NCBI GenBank assembly: GCA_007693385.1
Contig: REDR01000097.1
Coordinates: 1 to 57,497, forward strand
DNA: 57,497 nt
Reading direction: 5' to 3'
Source of the DNA: Anaerolineaceae bacterium
GTDB taxonomy: Bacteria; Chloroflexota; Anaerolineae; Aggregatilineales; Phototrophicaceae
In this document: piece by piece, positions 50,515-57,497 of the stretch
How positions within the stretch are numbered: the first letter of the stretch is position 1
Layout of the letters: each line of letters begins with the position of its first letter
Position numbers and translations under genes: made by a program
Notes under the pieces: generated by a model
The model's input: only the letters and a program-made list of their open reading frames with translations
Told to the model about the DNA's origin: nothing
Databases searched by the model: none

Positions 50515-53088
50515 ATGCTTGTACCTGTTTCGTGGATCAAAGAATTCGTTGAGATTGATATTCCGGTGGAATTGTTGGCCGAGAAGCTGACCGTCGCCGG
50601 TCTGGAAGTGGCGCACCTGAACTACATCGGCCTACCGCAGGAGACTGTGGACGGGGTGCGCTGGCCGGAGTCGCATCATCTGGTGTGGGATCGTGAAAAG
50701 CTGGTGCTGGGCGCGATCCGTGAGGTGAAACCGCACCCCGACGCGGATCGGCTGGTGCTGGCGATGGTGGATTATGGCGGCGACGAGTTGGAGCAATGCG
50801 TCACCGGAGCGCCCAATCTGTTCCCGTATAAGGGCAAAGGCGCGTTAGAGTCGCCATTGTGGACGGCATTCGCCGCCGAAGGCGCGGAAGTGTGGGACGG
50901 ACACAGCGAAGAACCCCAGCGCATGACGCTAAAGGGGCGCAAACTGCGCGGAATCTACAACAAGAGTATGGTCTGCTCCGAGAAGGAGCTAGGCATCAGC
51001 GACGAACACGAGGGCGTCATCCTGCTCGATCAACAGCCGACCACATCGGACGGCAGGCCGTATCCGGCGGGCACACCGCTTCAGGACGTGATGGGCGATG
51101 TGGTGCTAGACATCGAGTTAACGCCGAATCTAGCGCGATGCTTTAGCGTGCTGGGTGTGGCGCGGGAGGTGGCCGCCCTGCTGGATAAGCCGATCCGACA
51201 GCCGTCGTATGACTTCATCGCGGAGGGCGCTCCGATTGACGGGCAGGCGGCGATCCAGATACACAACGCGGAACTGAACCCGCGCTTCACGCTGACGCTA
51301 TTACGCGATACCGTGGTGCAACCATCGCCGGAATGGATGCAACGCCGTTTGAAGCTGGTCGGCCAGCGTCCGATCAACAATATCGTGGACGTGACCAACT
51401 ACATCACATTTGAGATCGGCCAGCCGTTGCACGCTTTCGACTACGACAAGCTGAAAGCGCGTGCCGGTGGGAACACGCCGACGATCATCACGCGCCTGCC
51501 GGAATCCGGCGAAACGCTGGACACGCTGGACGAAGTATCACGGGAATTAGAGCCGCACAACATTCTGGTATGCGATACGGCGGGCGTGCTGAGTCTGGGC
51601 GGCGTGATCGGTGGCGCGGAGACGGAAATCAGCGACCAGACGACCAACGTCCTGCTAGAGGCGGCGAACTGGAATTTCATCAATATCCGGCGCACGATGC
51701 AATCGCAGAAAGTATTCACCGACGCCGGAACGCGCTTTAGTCGGGGCGTGCATCCGAGTCAGGCGATTCTCGGCGTGGGACGCGGTATTGAGTTGATGCG
51801 ACAGACCGGCGGCGGGCAAATCGCGCAGGGCGTGATCGACGAGTACCCGCAACCACCGGCCACCATCACTATCGACCTGCACATCGCGGAAGTCGAGCGC
51901 CTGCTGGGAATGGCGTTGCCGATTGACGATGTGGCCGACATGCTGACGCGACTGGGCTTCGAGTTGACGCTGAAAAGCGAGATGATGCGCGTCACCGTGC
52001 CCGATCACCGCATGGACATCAGCGATGATCCGGTAGTCGGTCAGGCGGATTTGATCGAAGAAGTCGCCCGCATTTATGGCTACGACGCGATCCCGAATAC
52101 CATCATGGACGATGCGATGCCGCCCCAGTGGGAGAACACCGCGCTAGAGCGCGAAGAAGCGACACGCGATCTGCTGGTGGCGCTCGGCCTGCGCGAGATC
52201 ATCAGCTATCGGTTCACGACGCCCGCACGCGAGGCCGTGCTGGTTCCGGCGGGTGGGAAGCCCGCGCCATGGGCGGATGCCGGATATGTGACGATGGCGA
52301 ATCCCATCGCTAGCGATAAAACCGTCCTGCGCCATTCGTTGTTGACCAGCTTGCTAGAGAGTGCGGTGAATAACCAGCGTTACCAGCAAAGCCAGCAGAT
52401 TTTTGAGATTGGCGCGGTGTACTTCAAGCGGACGGGCGAGACGCTCCCGCAAGAGCCGCGCCGGTTGGGATTGCTCATCAGTGGTGAGCGCGGGCTGGCG
52501 GAATGGATGGGCGATCAGGCGCCGGGCGCGTTCGACTTCTTCGATGTGAAGGGCGTCGTGGAGGCGCTGATCGACGGGTTGCATGTGGACGGCGTGACGT
52601 TCCAGCGCACGGCGCATCCGAGCTTCCATCCGGGACGATCCGCCGACATGGTGCGCGATGGCGTGACGCTGGGGACGTTCGGCGAGTTGCATCCGCTAGT
52701 CGGGCGGGCGTTCGAGTTGAAGTCACCGGCGTTCGTCGCGGAGATTGATCTGGATGGCCTGCTGACCGCTTCTAACGCCGATTTCAAGTCGCGTTCATTG
52801 CCGATCACGCCGGCGGTCTACGAGGACATCGCGCTGATCGTGCCGGAGGATATGCCCGCCGATGACGTGCTGAATGTGATCCGGCAGGCGGGCGGCGACC
52901 TGTTGAAAGATGCGGTGCTGTTCGACGTGTATCGCGGCGCATCGATCCCGGAAGGCACAAAGAGTCTGGCGTATAGCCTGACGTACCAGACGGACGAGCG
53001 CACGCTGAAGGACAAAGAGGCGGCGAGCATCCGTAAGAAGATCGTCAAGGCGGCGGAGAAACGTCTGGGCGCGAAACTGCGCGGTTGA
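50515..53088 (+). CDS. pheT: Phenylalanyl-tRNA synthetase beta subunit
   Basis: An 857-aa subunit with an N-terminal tRNA-binding OB domain (GAIREVKPHPDADRLVLA, about 60-165), B3/B4 editing domain, B5 domain, a synthetase-like core and a C-terminal FDX-ACB anticodon-binding domain (about 760-857). The editing domain clears mis-charged Tyr-tRNA-Phe. Length is near 800, normal. The ribosome site before the ATG is weak (GTGAGAGAC). It is the second gene of the T-box-regulated pheST operon. Confidence 0.95.
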   Translation: MLVPVSWIKEFVEIDIPVELLAEKLTVAGLEVAHLNYIGLPQETVDGVRWPESHHLVWDREKLVLGAIREVKPHPDADRLVLAMVDYGGDELEQCVTGAPNLFPYKGKGALESPLWTAFAAEGAEVWDGHSEEPQRMTLKGRKLRGIYNKSMVCSEKELGISDEHEGVILLDQQPTTSDGRPYPAGTPLQDVMGDVVLDIELTPNLARCFSVLGVAREVAALLDKPIRQPSYDFIAEGAPIDGQAAIQIHNAELNPRFTLTLLRDTVVQPSPEWMQRRLKLVGQRPINNIVDVTNYITFEIGQPLHAFDYDKLKARAGGNTPTIITRLPESGETLDTLDEVSRELEPHNILVCDTAGVLSLGGVIGGAETEISDQTTNVLLEAANWNFINIRRTMQSQKVFTDAGTRFSRGVHPSQAILGVGRGIELMRQTGGGQIAQGVIDEYPQPPATITIDLHIAEVERLLGMALPIDDVADMLTRLGFELTLKSEMMRVTVPDHRMDISDDPVVGQADLIEEVARIYGYDAIPNTIMDDAMPPQWENTALEREEATRDLLVALGLREIISYRFTTPAREAVLVPAGGKPAPWADAGYVTMANPIASDKTVLRHSLLTSLLESAVNNQRYQQSQQIFEIGAVYFKRTGETLPQEPRRLGLLISGERGLAEWMGDQAPGAFDFFDVKGVVEALIDGLHVDGVTFQRTAHPSFHPGRSADMVRDGVTLGTFGELHPLVGRAFELKSPAFVAEIDLDGLLTASNADFKSRSLPITPAVYEDIALIVPEDMPADDVLNVIRQAGGDLLKDAVLFDVYRGASIPEGTKSLAYSLTYQTDERTLKDKEAASIRKKIVKAAEKRLGAKLRG

Positions 53089-53341
53089 GTTGTAGCGGCG
53101 GCGCACCGGATTTTTTCCGCGCAACAACAGGCGAGAAATGCGCGGGAACGCGCAACAACGCGCAGGAAATAATGGGCGCGGGGGCGGTTCATTGTGCCCG
53201 CGTCCGTACATCATCATAAACGGTCGGGCGCATGGACGGCGGAACGTGTGTTCAGCCAGAATGTCGGGGCGGGCGGTATTCGTCCCCGACAACCGCCCAA
53301 GACTGGCAAAAGCAAAAAGATTATTGTTCTTTTTTCAAAAA
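53089..53341. other. Non-coding stretch after pheT
   Basis: No gene is supported in it. It contains two GCGCAACAAC copies near 53119 and 53151, and T-rich runs that may serve pheT termination. Confidence 0.4.
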
Positions 53342-53395
53342 AGGTAGCAAAAGAAACTACCTGATTAGTTGCCTGTGCGGTACAAAAGCACAGGC
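53337..53395 (-). terminator. Double-hairpin terminator of the 53398 lipoprotein gene
   Basis: On the minus strand an 8-bp GCCTGTGC/GCACAGGC hairpin (53371-53395) is followed by AGGTAG/CTACCT (53342-53362), then TTTTTG. Confidence 0.7.
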
Positions 53396-53397
53396 GG

Positions 53398-54399
53398 TTA
53401 GTCGTCGTCATCCAGACCTAAATCCAGATCAAGGTCGAGGTCAAAGCCGCCGATGGGGGCGTCGATGTCGGGGTCGATCAGTTGCGACGGGTCGAAATCG
53501 AAGAAGGGGTCGTCAAGCGGGAGCGGCGTCAATTCTTCGATGAGGACATCGCGCAACCAGTCGATGATTTGCGAGTCGAGGCCGTCCGCCGCCGCTAACA
53601 TCGACGCGCCGCGTCCGGCATTGAGCAACAGCGCGGCGTCGGCGTGGTCGCCAGCCACCGCGAGCAATTCACCGGCGGATTGATAGGTGGTGGGGTCGTC
53701 GTTGCTGGCGACGATCAGCGACGGGCGCGGGTTGTAGGTTTCCAGCGCGGCACGCATGGCGGCGTTCATCACGGGCGGGCTGAGCATGACCAGCGCATCG
53801 CATCCGATGAGCGCGGAACAACCGACTAACGCGAGTTCCGCGCTGGATTCCGCGCCGATGACGGCCATCGCGCCGGGATCGACTGATCCGGTCTCCTGCA
53901 ATGAGATGAACACATCTTCAAAATCTTCGATGAATAGCGGTTCGTCCGGCTCGACGATCAAGACGCTGTTGCCGGATTGCACCAGACCGGCGGGCAGTCT
54001 GCCCCATTCTTCGCGGGTCGCGCCGAGCAGAAGCACGCCGGGATAGCGGGCGGGCACGATGCGGCCTTCGATCTCTAGCGGCGGGTTCTCGTACAGGTAG
54101 CCGATGGCATGGCGTCCGCCGGAAAGCGTGACGCGCACCGAACGCACACCGGAGCCGACATCGCCGACGATGACCGGCGGCAGGCTACTGCCGGGCGGCA
54201 AGGCGGCGGCGGTGGGGTCATTTTGTCCGGGGGCGGAGAGGATGTTGTCCGCCGGATTGGTGGGGAAAGATTGTATCGGCGCGACGGTGGGCGCGAGAGT
54301 CGGCCCGGTCATCTCCCATGTGGGCGTGGGCGGGTCGTCGAACAGCACGCCGGAACAGGCGGTCAGCGCCGCGATCATCACCAGCAGAAGCCATCGCAT
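53398..54399 (-). CDS. Lipoprotein with hydrolase-like domain and Asp-Leu tail, unknown function
   Basis: A 333-aa lipoprotein: signal peptide with lipobox LTAC (Cys15), a Pro/Thr linker, then an alpha/beta-hydrolase-like domain (about 90-285). Visible are a strand GVLLLGATREEWG, an elbow-like VIGAESSAELALV with Ser in the nucleophile place, and a LIVASNDDPTTY segment where the acid would lie. The final His of a triad is not clear. The C-terminus is a striking Asp-rich alternating run (GGFDLDLDLDLGLDDDD), unlike its neighbours. The start is the ATG at 54399 behind GAGGGGA. The methyltransferase gene ends 22 bases upstream. Catalytic activity is uncertain. Confidence 0.65.
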   Translation of the reverse strand: MRWLLLVMIAALTACSGVLFDDPPTPTWEMTGPTLAPTVAPIQSFPTNPADNILSAPGQNDPTAAALPPGSSLPPVIVGDVGSGVRSVRVTLSGGRHAIGYLYENPPLEIEGRIVPARYPGVLLLGATREEWGRLPAGLVQSGNSVLIVEPDEPLFIEDFEDVFISLQETGSVDPGAMAVIGAESSAELALVGCSALIGCDALVMLSPPVMNAAMRAALETYNPRPSLIVASNDDPTTYQSAGELLAVAGDHADAALLLNAGRGASMLAAADGLDSQIIDWLRDVLIEELTPLPLDDPFFDFDPSQLIDPDIDAPIGGFDLDLDLDLGLDDDD

Positions 54400-54421
54400 G
54401 GCAGGAAATCCCCTCATAAAA

Positions 54422-55192
54422 TCAGGCTGGACGCGCAAAAACGATCATGCGCTCAGAGCCATCTTCAAACGGGTTGTATTCGGTGTCGCCATATACCGCT
54501 TCGACGGCAAAGCCGCCCCTCTCCAACAGCAAGCGCAATTCCGATTGAAAGTAGTAATGCAGTACAAGCGGCGCTGTGGTGCGGACAACCGCGCCGTCGG
54601 CGGTGATTTCGTCGTAAATCCATTGGACGCGGAGCAATTGCGTCACGCGGTCAAGCTGGCTGTGCGACATCTGCATGACGAGATGGCCGCTTTCCGGCTC
54701 AAGGAAGGTGCGATCAAGGATCAGCGCGTCGGTTTCCGGCGTGGCGAAAATCTCGCCCGCGTTGGGCAGGTCGAGAACGAGCAGGCCATCGGCGGTGATC
54801 CACTGGCGCAAGCGCTGAATCACCGCGATTTGCTCCGCTTGCTCGTGGAAGTGCATCAGGCCGTTGTAGGGCACAAGGATCATGTCGAAGCGCTGGTCGA
54901 GAGTGTACGTTCGCACGTCGCCCTGATGCAGGATGACGCGCCCGCGCAGGTCGGGCGATGCGTCGCGGTAGGCTTCGGCGCGTTGGAGCATAGCCGGTTC
55001 GTTGTCGATGCCGTGAACGGTGTGGCCGCGTTCGGCTAGCGGGAGCATGACGCGCCCGGTGCCGCATCCGATGTCCATGATGGCGTTCGGCTGGTACTGC
55101 TCCGCTAATTCGATATAGAGCGCGATGTCGTCGTCTTTGCCTTTGTTTTCCGCATCATAGAAGCGGGCGATGGTGTGATAGAAGCCAGTCAT
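54422..55192 (-). CDS. Class I SAM-dependent methyltransferase
   Basis: A 256-aa Rossmann-fold methyltransferase. Motif I is AIMDIGCGTGRVMLPLA (about residues 36-52), the acidic ligand is in VHGIDNEPAML, and motif II/III are in YTLDQRFDMILVPYNGLMHF and LVLDLPN. It lacks markers of a named subfamily, and the substrate could be a small molecule, lipid or protein. It is preceded by an enoyl-CoA hydratase-family gene (gap 8 bases) and followed by the lipoprotein, all on the minus strand. Confidence 0.85.
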   Translation of the reverse strand: MTGFYHTIARFYDAENKGKDDDIALYIELAEQYQPNAIMDIGCGTGRVMLPLAERGHTVHGIDNEPAMLQRAEAYRDASPDLRGRVILHQGDVRTYTLDQRFDMILVPYNGLMHFHEQAEQIAVIQRLRQWITADGLLVLDLPNAGEIFATPETDALILDRTFLEPESGHLVMQMSHSQLDRVTQLLRVQWIYDEITADGAVVRTTAPLVLHYYFQSELRLLLERGGFAVEAVYGDTEYNPFEDGSERMIVFARPA

Positions 55193-55200
55193 GGCGCTGT

Positions 55201-55986
55201 TTAATCTCCCTTTTTCTGCTTCTGCGCGTGTAAGAAATCAGCGACGGCGTTCAGATGGGCGTCCGCCGCCCATAGTGGCGGGAAGATGTCGCGCTCGATC
55301 TGCGCGGCGTCGGCGGGTGGCCGTTCGATTCCGGCGCGTAGCAGGCGTTTGATGCTGATGATGACCTGATGATCCCAGCGCGTGAAACTGCGGGCAAGCG
55401 CTAGCGCGGCGTCCAGCGCGCCGCCGGATGCTGTGACGCGGTTAACCAGATTGAGCGCCAGCAGTTCATCGGCGGGGAGCGGTTCGGCGCGGAGCAGTAG
55501 CTCCATCGCCCGCGCATAGCCGACGACGGCCAGCAAGCGCTGACCGGCACCCCAGCCCGGCGTCAATGCCAGCCGCGCCTGCACGAATCCCATGCGGGCG
55601 GCGCTATCGACAATACGCATATCGCACGCCATCGCAATCTCGCTTCCGCCGCCGAGCGCGTAGCCGTTAATGGCGGCGATGACCGGCACGGGCAACGTCT
55701 CCAGACGGCGCAGGGCGTCGCCCATCAGCGTGATGAAGTCGAGCGCTTGATCCTGTGTGGTGAGTTGGCTCAACTCTTGCAGGTCGCCGCCGCTACAGAA
55801 TGCCCGCGTGCCCGCGCCGGTGAGGATGACGGCGCGTAGCGTTTCGACATCGGCCAGATCAGCGACAACCGCCGCGAAACGCTCCATCGCAGAGCGGTTG
55901 AGCGCGTTCATCACATGCGGGCGATTGAAGTAAATGACGGCGATGCGCCCGTCGTCCAGATAATCAGTGTATATTGTCTCGTTCAT
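55201..55986 (-). CDS. Enoyl-CoA hydratase/isomerase family protein
   Basis: A 261-aa crotonase-fold enzyme. Oxyanion-hole segments are AFCSGGDLQEL and NGYALGGGSEIAMACDMRI. Of the two catalytic Glu of classical hydratases, the first (in a QPE-type segment) is replaced by Arg (GFVQARLALTPGWG), while the second (AMELLL) is kept. So simple hydration of enoyl-CoA is doubtful; the TPGWG segment is more like malonyl-CoA-type decarboxylases of the superfamily. The start is the ATG at 55986; an in-frame TTG at 56004 is less likely. Substrate is unknown. Confidence 0.82.
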   Translation of the reverse strand: MNETIYTDYLDDGRIAVIYFNRPHVMNALNRSAMERFAAVVADLADVETLRAVILTGAGTRAFCSGGDLQELSQLTTQDQALDFITLMGDALRRLETLPVPVIAAINGYALGGGSEIAMACDMRIVDSAARMGFVQARLALTPGWGAGQRLLAVVGYARAMELLLRAEPLPADELLALNLVNRVTASGGALDAALALARSFTRWDHQVIISIKRLLRAGIERPPADAAQIERDIFPPLWAADAHLNAVADFLHAQKQKKGD

Positions 55987-56122
55987 GGCGGTAGTGTAGC
56001 GCAATCGCGGCGCATTCTAAAGGACGACTTGCGCGGCGCAGGTACGTAGGGCAAACGGCGTTTGCAGTTAGATGAGCGTTTGATAAAATTCAACTATTGA
56101 TAGATGCTGAGGACACAAGATT

Positions 56123-57454
56123 ATGTTGAGAAGCAAACGATTGATTATCGCTATATTGTCCCTGCTGGCGCTAGCGGGCGGGTTGGTGGTCAACGCGCAG
56201 TATGAACGCACGGTGACATTGCGGCAGAATGTGAATCTGCGTGCCGCGCCGAGCGCTGATGCGGAGTTGATCCAGACAGCACGCGCCGGGATGAACTTCA
56301 AGATAGGCGGGCGCACCGAGACGGGCGAATGGGTGCGCGGGATACTGGAGACCGGCGCGGTGGGCTGGATGGTCAACGGGCCGACGGGGTTAACGACGGG
56401 CGAATTGGTGGAAATCCCGATCACCCGTGCTGATGCGCCGTTCACGCTATCGCCGCCGCCTGCCGCTATCGCCGCGCCCGCAGGGACCGCGCCGGATGTT
56501 GCGGTGCCGGTTGCGCCGCGTCGTGCGGTGGGTGGCTTCGGGTATGGCGGTCACATGGCGGGGATGGACGGCGGCGCGTTCGACTGGATGCGGCGGGCTG
56601 GTATGACGTGGGTCAAGAAGCAGGTGCGTTATAGTGACGGACAGAGCGCGGGCGGTTATGCGGAATGGATCAATCGGGCGCACGAGAACGGCTTCCAGAT
56701 TTTGCTGGGCGTGGTCGGGCAGGCCGGACAGATCAATAATCCGGGATACTTCGAGCGTTACGCGCAGTTCAATGCGGAGCTAGCCGCACTGGGCGCGGAC
56801 GCCATCGAAGTGTGGAATGAGCCGAACATCGATCATGAATGGCCTGCCGGACAGATCGACCCGGCACGCTATACGGAGATGTTGCGCCTATCCTACAACG
56901 CGATCAAGGCGGCGAATCCGGGCACAATGGTCATCAGCGCCGCCCCTGCCCCGACGGGCGCGGAAGGCGCATTCCCGGGACGGGTGATGAACGATAACCG
57001 CTTCATCGCGGGGATGGCGGCGGCGGGCGCGGCCAACTATATGGATTGCGTGGGGGTGCATTACAACGAGGGCATCGTGCCGCCCACTGCGCGTAGTGGC
57101 GATCCGCGTGAACCGTCGGACTATTACACGCGCTATCTACCGGCGATGATCGACGTGTATCATGGCGCGTTCGGCGGGCGCGTGCCGTTGTGCTTCACGG
57201 AGTTGGGGTATCTGACGCCGGAAGGACTGGGGCCGTTACCGGGCGCGTTCGCGTGGGCGGGCAATGTGACGCTGGCGCAACAGGCGGCATGGGTGGCCGG
57301 TGCGGTCAACGTGGCGCAGAATTCGCGGCGGGTGCGGATGGTGATTATCTGGAACATCAACTTCACCAATTACGGCGCGGACCCGATGGCGGGATTTGCG
57401 ATCATCCGTCCGGGCAATACCTGCCCGGCATGTGAGGCGCTGGCGAATCGGTAA
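56123..57454 (+). CDS. Secreted SH3-domain glycoside hydrolase (clan GH-A-like)
   Basis: A 443-aa secreted protein: signal peptide (about 1-25), bacterial SH3 domain (about 28-85, VTLRQNVNLRAAPSADAEL), a Pro/Ala linker (about 110-130), and a (beta/alpha)8-like hydrolase domain (about 135-443). The clan GH-A acid/base Glu is in AIEVWNEPNIDHEW and the nucleophile Glu is probably in LCFTELGYLTP. The layout resembles GH5/GH39-type proteins common in Chloroflexota. The SH3 domain may bind the cell wall. The start has GAGGA 9 bases upstream. The C-terminus has two Cys (CPAC). Substrate is unknown. Confidence 0.8.
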   Translation: MLRSKRLIIAILSLLALAGGLVVNAQYERTVTLRQNVNLRAAPSADAELIQTARAGMNFKIGGRTETGEWVRGILETGAVGWMVNGPTGLTTGELVEIPITRADAPFTLSPPPAAIAAPAGTAPDVAVPVAPRRAVGGFGYGGHMAGMDGGAFDWMRRAGMTWVKKQVRYSDGQSAGGYAEWINRAHENGFQILLGVVGQAGQINNPGYFERYAQFNAELAALGADAIEVWNEPNIDHEWPAGQIDPARYTEMLRLSYNAIKAANPGTMVISAAPAPTGAEGAFPGRVMNDNRFIAGMAAAGAANYMDCVGVHYNEGIVPPTARSGDPREPSDYYTRYLPAMIDVYHGAFGGRVPLCFTELGYLTPEGLGPLPGAFAWAGNVTLAQQAAWVAGAVNVAQNSRRVRMVIIWNINFTNYGADPMAGFAIIRPGNTCPACEALANR

Positions 57455-57463
57455 ACGGTGAAC

Positions 57464-57497
57464 AGCTTCAGCGCCGGAGACTAAAGCCATCCGGCTA
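57464..57497. repeat. 34-bp repeat, copy 2, at the end of the window
   Basis: An exact copy of bases 22-55. The window ends on its last base, so how far the similarity extends beyond the window cannot be seen. Confidence 0.85.

Noticed and set aside
54104-55039. Plus-strand open frame of 311 codons
   Set aside because: It lies opposite the lipoprotein and methyltransferase, both with clear motifs. No domain is recognisable in it.

Overview
The window looks like a piece of a chromosome from an uncultured or little-studied Chloroflexota bacterium, probably Anaerolineae or a related class. This is inferred from gene style, not proven: GC-rich DNA, Thr-Pro-rich linkers on membrane proteins, cytochrome c maturation proteins with the variant cysteine motifs known from that lineage, T-box control of an aminoacyl-tRNA synthetase, and many small palindromic intergenic repeats. 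No prophage, insertion sequence, rRNA operon or CRISPR array was seen. The content is mostly housekeeping and respiratory.

Layout. 1-252: nested inverted repeats, one of which recurs at the extreme right end. 253-4526 (minus): tightly overlapping cytochrome c maturation operon ccmE-ccmH-ccmI-like-lipoprotein-ccmA-ccmB, with no ccmC, ccmF or ccmG in the window. 4777-7285 (minus): RNase D, a small protein ending in a beta-clamp-type motif, TadA and a small membrane protein. 7531-11319 (plus): quinol:cytochrome c oxidoreductase-like operon (Rieske, cytochrome b, dihaem cytochrome c) with a clear promoter and terminator. 11388-17554: pantothenate kinase, two acetyltransferase-like genes, a degenerate dienelactone-hydrolase-like protein, tRNA-Asn, a solute-binding lipoprotein, a DUF1684 protein and tRNA-Ser. 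17724-23629 (minus): alpha-glucan group of two GH13 enzymes and MalQ, preceded by a lone receiver protein. 23874-35209 (minus): NmrA-like reductase, HisS, HyuA, SucD, SucC, Lpd, a secreted protein and a large membrane Fe-S oxidoreductase.

35405-43353: DinB-like protein and HyuB (plus), a GT39-type membrane glycosyltransferase (minus), then ribosomal protein L9, a RodZ-like protein with a probable frameshift, and RimO (plus). 43425-47095 (minus): a three-gene ABC-2 exporter. 47443-48902 (minus): an HNH endonuclease next to a 22-bp tandem repeat, and a separate mini-unit made of promoter, 67-aa HTH protein, 57-aa ORF and terminator. 48994-53088 (plus): pheS-pheT behind a T-box leader. 53398-55986 (minus): hydrolase-like lipoprotein, methyltransferase and an enoyl-CoA hydratase-family protein. 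56123-57454 (plus): secreted SH3-glycoside hydrolase.

The Ccm operon and the Rieske/cytochrome b/cytochrome c operon together point to a c-type-cytochrome respiratory chain. SucCD and Lpd belong to central carbon metabolism, and the Fe-S membrane protein probably feeds electrons to quinone. No complete novel multi-gene system stands out. The best leads are the variant Ccm set with its embedded lipoprotein, the atypical cytochrome b and c subunits, the clamp-motif protein, the HTH/small-ORF unit, the unusual T-box expression platform and the repeat families.
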